DNA of 64,000 nucleotides from Marthasterias glacialis. Taxonomy: Eukaryota > Echinodermata > Asteroidea > Forcipulatida > Asteriidae. Made by a program: the position numbers and the translations under genes. The stretch is from positions 3,246,174 through 3,310,173 of the forward strand of contig OU452223.1 of the NCBI GenBank assembly GCA_911728455.2, given 5' to 3'. The first letter of the stretch is position 1. Each line of letters opens with the position of its first letter. Positions 51,946-62,207 of this stretch are shown here, in pieces. The notes beneath the pieces were generated by a model that saw nothing but the letters and a program-made list of their open reading frames with translations, was not told where the DNA came from and made no database searches.

Positions 51946-52393
51946 TGGGAAGCTCCCTGCTCAATGATTCCTGAAACAGGGGGCTAGAAAGAATTTTCTG
52001 TTACATGCAGTTAGCTACGATAATCCCGCGTCTGACAATTGAGTTTTGCCGGCCATCCAGGCTCATCTTCTACCTTGAAACGAACATCGGCCTGGGTGCT
52101 CCAAATGCTCTTCAAACACATGTCTAAGGGCACTTTTGCACACAAAGCTGTAACAGAGTGAATACAAGAATTAGCAACGTCCTTAACTCCCTCAATATCT
52201 CGGGCTGTGGGTTTAGGAGGATGCCAGAGACCGCGGAAGGAGGCCACCCCGAGGATGTGCCAAAGATGTGTGTGTACGTGAACAATAGCCCAAGCCAGTG
52301 TGCTGGACCGAAACCAGCAAGAAAGCAAGACCCCAAAAAAGTTGGCAGCTCCCTGCTCAATAACTCCAAAAATAATTGGGCTAGAAAGAATCT

Positions 52394-52934
52394 CCCCGAA
52401 CCCCCAATCAATAATTATATTCGACCTATCCTTTTCATTCTTACTCGACGTCTTGGCTGCTTTGTTTTCACACTACTTGAAATTAGAAACGAGACGTCAA
52501 TGTCTCGTTTGTACTGCGTCTGTCGGGGCTCCGTGATTTCAAAAACCCTGCAACCTCCAAACTGAGGCAAACAATAACGGTTTGCTTCAGCTACACTGTC
52601 GTGAGAAAATTCTTTTCGGTGTCTTCTCCGATGCCACACAACATGATGCATAATAATGTGCATCCCGAACACTGCCGTCAGGAGAACGACTTGGCTTCAT
52701 ATTTACCATATGGTGATCAATACCAGCTTCTAAGATGGGACCAGGCAATGATTTGGAGCTTACAATGCGGACTTGTTTTCATTATCTCTCAGTATGAAAA
52801 CTCAATACGTCATTCATACAGGAGTAAGGTTATCTGTATTTATACTTCGGGAAAGCGTTCAGTTTGGAAATTAGCCCTAAAAGTTTGCACCCCGTCTGAT
52901 AGTCCTGGACCCCGTCCCTGAGAGCGGGGCGGCA
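52394..52934. other. Flank of the array, no gene seen
   Basis: Unique-looking sequence next to the satellite edge. Short open frames occur but have no recognisable domain or coding signature. A 9-bp inverted repeat AAACGAGAC/GTCTCGTTT lies at 52,487-52,510; one such hairpin is expected by chance in a window of this size. Confidence 0.6.
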
Positions 52935-52967
52935 CCCCCCCCCCCACACACACACACACACACACAC
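52935..52967 (+). repeat. (C)n(CA)n microsatellite
   Basis: Eleven C followed by about eleven CA dinucleotides. Confidence 0.97.
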
Positions 52968-53159
52968 GCAACACCATCCTCATGTACTTTCAAAAGTTCC
53001 ACAATTTCACCTCTAAATTTCAGGCGAACCTAATGTTTTTGAAAATGTCCAAAAAATGATGTCGATATATACATGAAGATTTAAGGCGCATTCAGCCCCT
53101 CTGCCTAGCTGAAGATTTGAATTTGAGTCAATTGGTTCTAATGGAGATGTTTCCAATTC

Positions 53160-53841
53160 AATAGACCGATTGCGCAACCTACTTCACGTGACCCCTGTTG
53201 GGTATAAAATGTAAACACACACGTAATCCACCATAGGAAAGGGTGGTACGGTACACGATGATTAATGCGTTTTGTTCATTCGATCGAGGCTTTTCTTGTT
53301 CGAAATCCGTGAAAGATACTCCAGAGTTTGTACCAAAGACTTTCAAGTGGCTGAATAAAGCCAATAAGGACAGTTCCAGCAAGTTTTGTAAAACTGTAAA
53401 AGTACCGTATAAATGTGCACGATGTGTACCCAGCGCGCGACGGAACGTTAGGCCAGACAACCGCGATCACCACGCACTTTTCAATACAAAAATGTCAAAG
53501 TTTTGAAGCTGAAATCCCCCTAAGAAATTGCTTTCCAAAACTGTGTGATTCCTTTGCCTATTTGAAATTCTGCAAGACTAGGTATTAATGCTCACTTTTC
53601 CAACATTCTTTACCCTTTTTTATAGTGATATTTGATTTAAATTAATGCCACAACAAACTACTTTAAAGAAAAGGGGCTGATTAACTAATTCATCGTTAAC
53701 GAAAATAAAATCGACTGTTTTCGAACTCACTCTGTGTCACGGCGTATGCTTTTACACGTATTTTTTCATCAGCTGTATGACGTCATACCCGATAGGGTTT
53801 CACGTGACCGCATGTACACATTGTCTCACAATCGGTCTATT
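53160..53841. mobile_element. Inverted-repeat DNA transposon (MITE-like), copy A
   Basis: A ~682-bp element bounded by AATAGACCGATTG on the left and its exact reverse complement CAATCGGTCTATT on the right. The subterminal CACGTGACC also occurs inverted at the right end. No transposase is encoded, so it would be non-autonomous. The interior matches copy B over stretches including CCAGAGTTTGTA, AAGGACAGTTC and TACGGTACA. The target duplication is unclear; a TA within the terminus is possible. Superfamily not assigned. Confidence 0.8.
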
Positions 53842-54049
53842 CAAGAGATAAATTATAAAAAAGAAAACAAAGTAAGGATTTCACGGAGAGAGTTGAGAAA
53901 AATAAGATTAAAACAAACAAATAAAAAGGCAAGTTGTCCAATGGTAAAAGGGAAATATTGCCCCCTCCCCAAGCAATCCCCTAACCCCATCCAAGCCAGG
54001 CCATTGACTGTTTCTTTCAGCCTTTTCAAATAATCGTTTTGAGTAAGAC
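53842..54049. other. Spacer between MITE copies, no gene seen
   Basis: A-rich sequence with nothing recognisable. Confidence 0.5.
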
Positions 54050-54514
54050 AATAGACCGATTGCGCAACCCATGATACGTGGCCGGTAGTGGGTATTTAAT
54101 GTAAACAAACACGAGGACCTCCCTAGGAAAGTGCGCTACGGTACATGGTGGTTGTTGCATTTGTTTATTCGATCTATTCTAGGCTCTATGATTCCAGAGT
54201 TTGTATCAGAGACTTTCGAGTGGACGAATAAGGCCAGTAAGGACAGTTCAGGAAGTTTTTGAAATTCTACCAGGAACGTATATGTTCACGGTGTAGTACT
54301 ACTTGCACGACGTGTTTGATTGAAATCAATGTCACAACATACAACTGTAATACAAGGGCTTAGTAACTGTGCTATTATTTCCAAAAGCCGACTGTTTGTG
54401 TGACTTTCGGTCACAGCATGTATTTGCACGTAGTTTGCTATCAGCTCAGATGGCGTAGTACTCACTACAGGTCACATGACGACATGTAAACATTGGTCGC
54501 GCAATCGGTCTATT
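54050..54514. mobile_element. Inverted-repeat DNA transposon (MITE-like), copy B
   Basis: A ~465-bp relative of copy A. It begins AATAGACCGATTGCGC and ends GCGCAATCGGTCTATT. Subterminal GACATGTAAACATTGG is shared with the right end of copy A in diverged form. It is shorter than A and has internal deletions. No transposase frame is present. Confidence 0.82.
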
Positions 54515-55864
54515 GAGGCTCGCCCGTACCAAAGTAACTTTTAGTCCCGCTCAGTCTCAATTGAATAATTTTAATGTGAAGAAGTAAGCCTAAAGCAAGA
54601 CCAGCAGGAAAAGCCATAAATGACACTACACATTTTAACCCTCCGAGCAGCCACAAAAAAAATCTCACGCGGTTCATCCATAAGTCTTTTTTTTTATCCA
54701 CCCAGTTTTTTTTACGTAAAACCCCCAACAGCAAGCCCAAACCTATTTTAATCTATATAATTAGTGAATTGGAGTGCCAGTCAAGACTTAGACTTGTGTT
54801 ATTTATGTTATTTACGACCAGTATGCGGCGCAAGTTGTTTTCACAAAATGCATACCACCCTGTCCCAAGGGAATACTTGACACAAGGTCAATCAATTACT
54901 ACACTGAGACAGGTGGCTGCTGTCTTTCAACACTCCTTACTCCGCACTGTTTAGGGTCTGTCCAATGGGAGTCTACAGGCTTGTGGGGTGTACCAGGGGT
55001 GAGGATTACATGGAATCTTGGCCTTATTGGCCCATTGAAAAAAAAATATGACCATATTTGGTAACCATTGGATTATTTTTTATCCTCGTGGCTGCTCGAA
55101 GAGTTAAGAGGCAACAAACATACTCGTAACCATTCGAGTTTGTATGAAAGCACTGGGTTAAGGATACCACATTACACTTCACGTCTGCGGGGTAACTGTA
55201 GCCAACTGTCAAAGGGAAAACATGCTGATTGCACATAATTATTGCTACTTTTATGTTTATTTATTTTTTAATTTGTTGAAATTTTTTTCTCTTCTTTGGC
55301 TACACAGATATCAATCATGACAACAAATTTTAAATATACATATCTAATAGACTATTAACATTTAGAGAGAAAAAAATGTACTCCATTATGGGAGGCTGCT
55401 GTACTTTACAGTATGTAAGCCACCGGGATTTGATAACAATTGGGTGAAATAATCACACAGCTGAAAGGCTGACCGAAATTTCCCAGACAACTTATTGATT
55501 AATTTGTTTTTCTTCTTCCTGATAATATGAGAGTGGGTTATACACAAAGAAATAATATTTGGATTAAAAATTATTTAGTTACCAACTAATTAGTGAAACT
55601 ACACTGTAAGCTATAGTGGTCGTGTCATTGTGCAGTTACACTGTGTGCACACAGTGTCACTAAATACATTATATGAAGTGAATGCACTTTCTGTCCGGAA
55701 AATGGACACACATGGCAAGTTCAAAAATAATAGAAACAAGCTACACTTTTCGAGCAGAAACTGACAATGTACAATGTCGTTCTTCATGCTCTATTCATAT
55801 GTATTTACCTGCCTTGTTAGTCACAATATCATAACACAAGAAAAGCATGAAAAGGGCAACTTTT
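54515..55864. other. AT-rich flanking DNA, no gene seen
   Basis: About 1.35 kb with only short, featureless frames. A perfect 20-bp palindrome at 55,638-55,657 is the only notable local structure. No RNA gene was recognised. Confidence 0.55.
55638..55657. other. Perfect 20-bp palindrome
   Basis: ACACTGTGTG is followed immediately by its reverse complement CACACAGTGT, with no loop. Expected frequency is about 0.06 per 64 kb of random sequence. No function can be assigned. Confidence 0.9.
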
Positions 55865-56077
55865 AAACTCACCGCCACGCCCGCTTTGTAGTCAAAATTC
55901 CTCGTGCCTTTTCTAGATTGGTACCCTTGTACACGAGCAACAGACCGTATCGAATTGAACGAAGACAATTAAACTCACCGCCACGCCCGCTTTGTAGTCA
56001 AAATTCCTCGTGCCTTTTTCTAGATTGGTACCCTTGTACACGAGCAACAGACCGTATCGAATTGAAAGAAGACAGTC
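55865..56077 (+). repeat. Recent 106-bp tandem duplication
   Basis: Two direct copies starting AAACTCACCGCC at 55,865 and 55,971. The second has one extra T and a single C/A difference near its end, so the duplication is recent. It contains GTACCCTTGTACACG. No coding role is evident. Confidence 0.95.
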
Positions 56078-56591
56078 ACGAATTAAGACTGATTCGGATT
56101 TTGCGTTGTCACGATGTAGTACTACCCATGGAGGAAAAGGTATGAGAAGCCTCAGTGCAAAAATGTGATGTATTATTTCTAAATGATTGACAAATACCCG
56201 AAGTAACTTAAGCAAGTCCAATAATTATGTCAAAGAAGTGTAAAACATGATTCACTCCCTTATTAAAAGTAATATCAAAAGAAAAATTCTGGACGGCGAA
56301 TACCGGCCGCACAAACTTATATTTTGGTTTCCACATGGCCGGTCATACACAACTTGAAAAGTTAATGAACAAAGGAGATCGCTTTTATATTGGGTAAAGG
56401 CTGCAAAATAGGGAAGGGAAATTATGCTTTGAATAGATGAAGAAGAGGAGTGTGATGATGGTAACGCATTCATCAATATTTAGCCGATATATGACACATT
56501 GTGACCTTAATTTATCTGATTAGTAAACGCTGGAGAAGTCTTATGTTAATTTCTAATGTTTCCTGCCAATATCCATTTCAAAAATTTAAGA
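56078..56591. other. AT-rich flanking DNA, no gene seen
   Basis: Nothing recognisable on either strand. Frames are short and unlike known proteins. Confidence 0.5.
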
Positions 56592-56756
56592 GAATAGACC
56601 GTTCCGGCCTGTCAATCAAACTGTGTGCATTGACCAATTGGATCACGCCTTTTGGTCGTGCGACATTGGTCAAACTCGGTCACACGTGCAGCGTAAACGC
56701 AACACAAACTAAGATGTGTGGGTGGGGCTTGTTGCCGAAGCCGGAACGGTCTATTC
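56592..56756. mobile_element. Short MITE (165 bp) with perfect 17-bp inverted repeats, copy C
   Basis: GAATAGACCGTTCCGGC at the left end is exactly complementary to GCCGGAACGGTCTATTC at the right end. The outermost AATAGACCG is shared with copies A and B; the inner repeat differs. It has no coding capacity. This is probably a related non-autonomous family mobilised by the same unknown transposase. Confidence 0.85.
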
Positions 56757-57810
56757 ATTTGTCGAATCAAACTTGCTAAGCAATAAAGATTGATATGCAA
56801 TAAAGATTAATACCAGGCTTCCTCATTATATTTTAGCAATCTTAGATCTTCGTGAATCATCATCTTGGCTTTTTTTAAATCTGATTTGTTTTTAAATCTA
56901 TTGGTTTTTCCACTAAACGCGAAAAGCCTTTGTTCTTCATGAAAGCTTGGATCTTCATGACTCTTCGTCCAAGCCAAGATCGCATAGTAAAGATGTACAT
57001 AGTACAGTTACGTAATTGCGACATTATGAGATCTCATATGACTTCACGTTAAAGGTGCAATTTTTTAATATTTGAAAATCTGTATCAGCTCAAACACAAA
57101 AGACCAAAGGCTGCCTTTTACGGCTTTTGATATGCTTTGTATCTAGGTCCTTATTTTCTGTTTTGTGCGTTGCGTGAAATCACGTAAGCTTTACTTCCGC
57201 TCGAAACCGAAAAAGCCTTATATCTAAAAGTGGCAACTTTTTTTAATTGCTCTTCAACGATGTTATAGTCTAGCAAAGATCTAGTTTAAAAAGCCAAAAC
57301 AAAGTAACTCTGACGTCATAAAATCCCCGAGCGCCCTCTAGCGGTAGGTTGAAAACAAGTCAGGTTTCAGATTGGTGACATCTTCGCGCGTCACATGACA
57401 TCACCCTAAAGGTGCAGTTTTCTAAGATGCATATCAACATGAAAACAATGCTCGATCAAGCTGAAGCTTTGCAAGTAGTCAAGCCGGGATGTGTTGCATG
57501 AAAAATTTTAAAATTTGTATTAATGACGTCATCTAGTGTCACATCTTTTAAAGGTATAGTTTTACAAGATCTGTGCATACAAAGGAAAAATGACTCACAG
57601 GTTGGTTGACTGGACCCTATTTTATGGCCCGTCCGTAGCACAGAATTTTGCACTTACAACCACTTACAGCGCATAGTATCACGCGCTTTACAAAGCACCA
57701 AAGCAAGGCCATTAAGTTGGGCCTATGATGCGTTAATTGTAGAACTAAAGATAAGTATAAACATCAATGATGTACATTAATCACAACTTTAACAATCTAA
57801 AATACTTATC
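56757..57810. repeat. Decayed short repeats in AT-rich DNA, no gene seen
   Basis: Three degenerate copies of a motif containing TCACAT/CACGT, AAAGGTGCAGTTTT and AAGAT lie near 57,030-57,080, 57,388-57,435 and 57,535-57,575. Two TGACGTCA sites (57,311 and 57,524) and a CTCF-like site (57,331) are nearby. GCAATAAAGATT occurs twice near 56,780-56,810. No protein gene was recognised. Confidence 0.55.
57331..57344 (-). promoter_or_regulatory. CTCF-like motif
   Basis: On the minus strand CCGCTAGAGGGCGC matches the 14-bp bilaterian CTCF core CCASYAGRKGGCRS at 13 of 14 positions. A weaker site (CCGATAGAGGGCGC, 12 of 14) lies at 60,805-60,818 on the plus strand. Binding is inferred only; AGAGGGCGC is also a common piece of invertebrate repeats. 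Confidence 0.4.
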
Positions 57811-58094
57811 AGCAACAGAGTGAAAACAAGAATTAGCAACGTCTCTATATCTCCCCAATATTGGAGAGATCTTAATAAGTGTTACACTGTTGGAAAGCCA
57901 TTCTCATGGGCATTCACAAAATGTTCAATCTCGGGCTTTGGGATATTTAAGGAGGATGTCAGAGATCCGGAAAGAGGCCACTCCGAGGATGTCCAAAAGA
58001 TACGGGCATGTGTGTGTACGTGAACAATAGCCCAAGTCAGTGTGCTGGGCCGAAACCAGCAAATAAGCATGGCCAAAAAAAAACCAAAAACAAA
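57811..58094 (+). repeat. Isolated half-unit relic of the satellite
   Basis: A diverged copy from AACAGAGTGAAAACAAG to the A-rich tract (GGCCAAAAAAAAACC) lies about 5.4 kb beyond the array edge. It resembles the old edge units (CGAGGATGTCC, GTGAACAATAGCCCAAG, GGGCCGAAACCAGCAA) rather than the young ones. It stops in its A-rich segment exactly where the Helitron CTAG end begins. It is either a retroposed 3' end or a unit cut by the Helitron insertion. Confidence 0.88.
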
Positions 58095-59885
58095 CTAGAC
58101 ATTAAGATTTTGTCTCCAGGACAAAATCAAAGCTGTTCCGATTATTGTTTCCTACGGTACTTGATTTGTAGTTCTTGAGATATAGTCAAGCTTCCGGTTG
58201 ACCCTGAATTTAGGACCAACATGTGGTCATGGTATCCAGAGTGTAATATTGAATTTTCAAGAAGTCTATAATTGTAAAAGTTTTTAAAAATCGGCTGTGT
58301 ACTTCTTAAGTCATGGTTCAACTTCCGGTTGATCCGGTAATTAAGGTCAACCCGAGGTCACGTCAACTCGAAGCTCACATTTAATGTCCAATGACTATAT
58401 GACCGAAACAAGTTTGAAAATCGGTTGTGTCCTTCTTCAGATATAGCAATATGAAGATTTGTTAATTAAATATTCACGAGATAGTCACGTAATAAATTAT
58501 TTGCTTAAGCTAGTGAAAGAGCGATGCACCAGCAATGCTAAAGTGATCTTTGTCACCGTTACCCCCATGAGGTTTTATATGCCTACATGGTCATACTCAA
58601 GTCGCGGGAAATTTCGTTGTAGTGCAGTACATACGCACTAATAGCTATGGTGTTGACCGCGTTACCAATTAACAGTTAATTACTGAAGAAACACACTGCA
58701 CCAAGATTAATGTCAGTCTGAAATGACTTGTATTGTTCTCTCTGTTTTCAAATTGATTTGAGCTAAATAGGGAACCTAAAATTGCATTTATTTTGAAAAA
58801 TGTGTTCAAAAATGTCCAAATCTGGACATTTTTAAAACCTATGCCTTTTGTACATAGACTAAAAGCCCCGTTAAAATGATGTCATAATGAGGTACGGTAA
58901 TTGTTAGACCAGAAATCACATCTACACTATAGGACAAGTCTATAACTGGAAAAGTTTGAGGATCGGACGTACACTTTTTGAGATATGACGGACACAAACT
59001 TGACTAATTAAATATTCACGCGACGATAACGGTCATCCCTGATGACGTCACGACAAAAAAAATGTGTTTTTCATACTAACAAATTTTATAAGCTACAAGA
59101 TGGTATGTAACTTATGACCATCCAATGCCTTTTAAAGAAAACCCTATCAAAACGCACGTTGCATCATAGAGCAACTCTATGGTTGCATGTATCGTTCCAT
59201 AGAGCAAGGACCAGATCGTTCGTACACATACAGCATGGGCTATACACTAACTATAGGTCCTCTCTCGGTTACGATTCAAATATCAAGGAAATCTCCAATG
59301 CATTGCCGTGATTGCGCAATCAAAACAGCTAGCCATGGTGTCCGATTTGTCACTTAATCGTTAAATTATCCTGGATATTGTACTTTTATTAGTTTTTAAT
59401 GACCTGGAACATCTCTTATAACAAGCGTTTAACTTTTCAAAACATCTTATGTAATTTAGGAAACTAACAATTAACTTATTTAGAAAATATTGTTAAAAAC
59501 TTTCCAAATCTGGCCACTTTTTGAGCCATGCCTTTTGTACATAGATTAAAACCCGCATTATAAATGATGTCATGATGACGTGATGGGAAATGTTAGACCA
59601 GAAATCACATCTACAATATAGGACAAGTCTATAACTGAAAAAAGTTTGAGGATCGGATGTATACTTCTTGAGATATGGTAGTTACAAGATTGCCTAATTA
59701 AATATTCACGTCATTATAACTCGGCTAATTAATTAAAAATTTCGACCAAAATTATTTTATGAGAACTTCATGTCCTAAGCTTCAATTTAGTATAGGATTT
59801 GAGTTTGTCATACTTACACATTCTAAGATTAGGGAAGAACAAAAACGTGTACAAATGCTATGGGATTTTGAGACGGAAACAAAGT
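58095..59885 (-). mobile_element. Helitron-like unit 1, 3' end on the left
   Basis: Read on the minus strand, the 3' end has a 9-bp perfect hairpin (58,106-58,128), a 7-nt spacer and CTAG (58,095-58,098) followed by host T. This is the layout of Helitron 3' ends. The body from 58,095 to ~59,337 matches unit 3. A block near 58,847-59,010 recurs at 59,528-59,720. No Rep/helicase frame is present, so it would be non-autonomous. The 5' TC end was not identified; the right limit is set at the (ATA)n tract. Confidence 0.7.
58344..58360 (+). promoter_or_regulatory. DR5 nuclear-receptor-type site
   Basis: Two perfect AGGTCA half-sites in direct orientation are separated by ACCCG (5 nt), the spacing of classical retinoic acid response elements. 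It lies inside Helitron-like unit 1. Function is inferred from the motif alone. Confidence 0.5.
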
Positions 59886-59903
59886 ATAATAATAATAATA
59901 ATA
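59886..59903 (+). repeat. (ATA)n microsatellite between Helitron-like units
   Basis: Six ATA repeats directly before the CTAG terminus of unit 2. Confidence 0.95.
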
Positions 59904-60222
59904 ACTAGATATAATGTGATTGTAATCAACAATCACAAAGCTGTTCCGAATTTGTTTGGTTTACTACAATAATTGGGTCCATACCATGGAAGTGATGATT
60001 GGAGTTGATGTTTCTGAACGCAACCTTCATTGCAAGTCTGTAGATCGGTCATCAGACTTAAATTATGAGCATCTTGTTTCAAACTGAAGTAAAGGTCATA
60101 GTGTGGTCAAATGCCACATGTGATGTAAGCTACAAATGGTACAAAGATTATGACTCTAGGACATTTGGCACAGGAGATATGCTTTTTTTAAATGTTGAGC
60201 TTCCTGTTTGGACCGGAAGTAA

Positions 60223-60239
60223 AGGTCAAAGTGGGTTCA
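60223..60239 (+). promoter_or_regulatory. DR5-type site in minisatellite copy 2
   Basis: AGGTCA, spacer AAGTG, GGTTCA; both half-sites fit RGKTCA. Confidence 0.45.
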
Positions 60240-60366
60240 TGCTAATAACCAAATGTCACGTATGATGTAAGCTACAAATGGAACAAAGATTATAAGACTC
60301 TAAGACATTTTGCAAATAAGATGTGACATTTTGAAATTTTGAACTTCCTGTTTGGACCGGAAGTAA

Positions 60367-60383
60367 AGGTCAAAGTGGGGTCA
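60367..60383 (+). promoter_or_regulatory. DR5-type site in minisatellite copy 3
   Basis: AGGTCA, spacer AAGTG, GGGTCA; both half-sites fit RGKTCA. Copies 1 (60,093-60,109) and 4 (60,511-60,527) keep the spacing but have one mismatch in one half-site each. Confidence 0.45.
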
Positions 60384-61435
60384 CGCCTGTAAATCAAATG
60401 TGACATATGATGTAAGCTATATACCAACACAAAGATTACGACTTTATGGAATTTACTTCAGGAGATATGACGTTTTAAACTTTTGAACATCCTGTTTGGA
60501 CCGGAAGGAAATGTCAAATTGAGGTCATATCTCTAAGTAAAATGTCACCCGTGTTCCAAGCTTTAAAATGGCACAAAGATTATGATTGTACGATATGTAC
60601 TTCGGAAGATATGATTTTTTCACTATTAAACTTTGAATTAATGTAACTTGATACCTGGTGACGTCACAATGACGAAAACATGTTTGCCTTACTATGATTT
60701 TTTGTTATTTACAAGATGGTATAAGTTTTATTTCTATGCGATGCCTTTGAACAAAAACCCTAAAAATTCAAATATTCAGCAAGTTTCATGTAGAAAAACA
60801 TCTACCGATAGAGGGCGCTATAGCATATGACCAGTCACAATAAAAGCCAAACTAACATCTGAGAACAACATATGAAGTTTTAAACGCTAAGAAATAGCAC
60901 TACCCTGCCGCATTTATATTTGCAGTTTTCCCCAGAAAAACCTGTACAGGTTCGCAGCACCCAAATTCCTCATTGGATTTACGTGTGAAAAACAGGCGAG
61001 TGCGTACTTGTGTACAACTTTGCTATCAACTCTGAGCGGCGAAAAGCGGCGCAATCCACACAGCGTTGTACCAATGGTGCTCAGATTGAACAATTAACGG
61101 TTAATTAAAGTGAAATTACGTTGTGCTTTGATGAATTGTTTTGGTCTGGGATAACTCTTGCTTAAAGTATTTATGTTTGCAAATTGACATTTAGTGATAA
61201 CTTGTTGTTCTTAGCTTGAATTTTATAGAGGATTTTAGTTTGTCATACTTACCAATTTTAAGATTAGGCATGAACAAAAATCGTGGACAAATACAATACG
61301 GCGTTGACAGAAAGTACAATAGTGAACTGCAAAAAAGTTGCTGCAAACGTCTGAAGTTGTACTATCTGGCATATAATAATTATTTCTGGCCAACGGCGAA
61401 ATGGAATCAACAGCGGACGTCCGTTAATGTCGTAG

Positions 61436-61648
61436 CTCTGTACCAGATCTTCACAGAAGCTTGGCCCGTTCCGAAGCTTTAAATCTCTGGCGGAGTATAT
61501 GCACGGTCGTCTGCTAACACAGCACGGCGGAGTGTTAACCGTGTGCGATCTCAATCTTCTGAACCAGAAAATCCTATACAAATACGTTGGCCCGGAAGAC
61601 CGGTTGGAATTTAGAAACATTGTTTTCCGTAGTCTAGAACCGTCTTGA
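61436..61648 (+). pseudogene. Possible captured exon or gene fragment (70 codons)
   Basis: A 70-codon stretch is open from just after a TAG at 61,433 to TGA at 61,646-61,648, with a balanced amino-acid make-up (for example KILYKYVGPEDRLEF and FKSLAEYMHG). It is more GC-rich than its AT-rich surroundings. A splice-acceptor-like TCTTCACAG ends at 61,456. I do not recognise the protein. It lies between two Helitron-like right ends, and Helitrons often carry host gene pieces, so a captured fragment is plausible. It could equally be a chance open frame. Confidence 0.3.
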
Positions 61649-61887
61649 ACTTGTCAACGACGAGAAATCTTCGTTACAATAACATGGGCCCGGAACTCCG
61701 TTAGGAATAAAATGTTAATACTCGATCGGAATCTGGCCTAATTAGACTTGTATAAGTCTGTTACCATAAAAAGCCCCCGCCTTTACAGAAAACACAATAC
61801 GCCGGTCGCAGAGAAAGTGTTAAGACTTGATCAAATTTAGAAAATTGTTTCATGTGTTTTGTACAAAAATATTAAATCTGTTATAAA

Positions 61888-61895
61888 TGACGTCA
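61888..61895. promoter_or_regulatory. TGACGTCA (CRE-type) palindrome, one of seven
   Basis: Full TGACGTCA octamers also occur at 53,778, 57,311, 57,524, 59,043, 60,659 and 63,758. Several lie inside the Helitron-like or MITE sequences. The octamer is the CREB/ATF consensus; activity is inferred only. Confidence 0.4.
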
Positions 61896-62207
61896 TGATG
61901 ACGTGACATACACAAATATGCTACAGTGCACATCTACATTATAAAGTAAGTTTAGAACTGAAAAAAATTTGACGATCGGATGTATACTTCTTGAGATATG
62001 GTGTTTAAAAGATTGCCTAATTAAATATTCATGTCATTATAACTCGGCTAATTAATGAAAAATTTCAACCAAATTTATTTTATGATAACTTCATGTCCTA
62101 AGCTTCAATTCAGTTTAAGATTTGAGTTTGTCATACTTACACATTCTAAGATTAGGGACAAACAAAAACGTGTACAAATGCTATGGTGTTTTTGACAGAA
62201 ACAAATG

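Larger units (their letters stand above)
50814..52393 (+). repeat. Diverged, decayed satellite units at the array edge
   Basis: Four older units follow an abrupt junction at 50,813/50,814, where GGACCGAAG is joined to TGAAAGCAAGACTTAGC. They keep the order of the young unit but with many substitutions, for example CTCAATAACTCCAGAAATAA, TTTTGCCGGCCATCC and GTGAACAATAGCCCAAG. The second unit has an internal deletion of more than 100 bp near 51,330. Homology ends at GGCTAGAAAGAA (~52,393). Their A-tracts are short (7, 5 and 6) except for one of 24 A preceded by C9. These are probably ancient units no longer homogenised with the core. Confidence 0.9.
60060..60620 (+). repeat. Four-copy minisatellite (130-144 bp) with DR5 sites
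   Basis: Degenerate tandem copies contain CTTCCTGTTTGGACCGGAAG, AAAGGTCA, AAATGTCAC, GATGTAAGCT and ACAAAGATTA. The GGTCA landmark recurs at 60,093, 60,223, 60,367 and 60,511. Each copy has two AGGTCA-like half-sites exactly 5 nt apart. Confidence 0.85.

Noticed and set aside
52380-52393. CTAG at the end of the old satellite as a Helitron terminus
   Set aside because: It is followed by A, not T, and has no hairpin at the right distance. The CTAG is a normal part of the satellite unit.
52487-52510. 9-bp hairpin AAACGAGAC/GTCTCGTTT as a transposon end or terminator
   Set aside because: A few such hairpins are expected by chance in 64 kb, and no CTRR or other terminus follows it.
52601-52921. 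106-codon open frame beyond the array
   Set aside because: No recognisable domain or coding signature, and it ends in a low-complexity tract; likely chance.
61264-61620. 118-codon minus-strand frame
   Set aside because: It overlaps the more protein-like plus-strand stretch at 61,436-61,648 and shows no domain.
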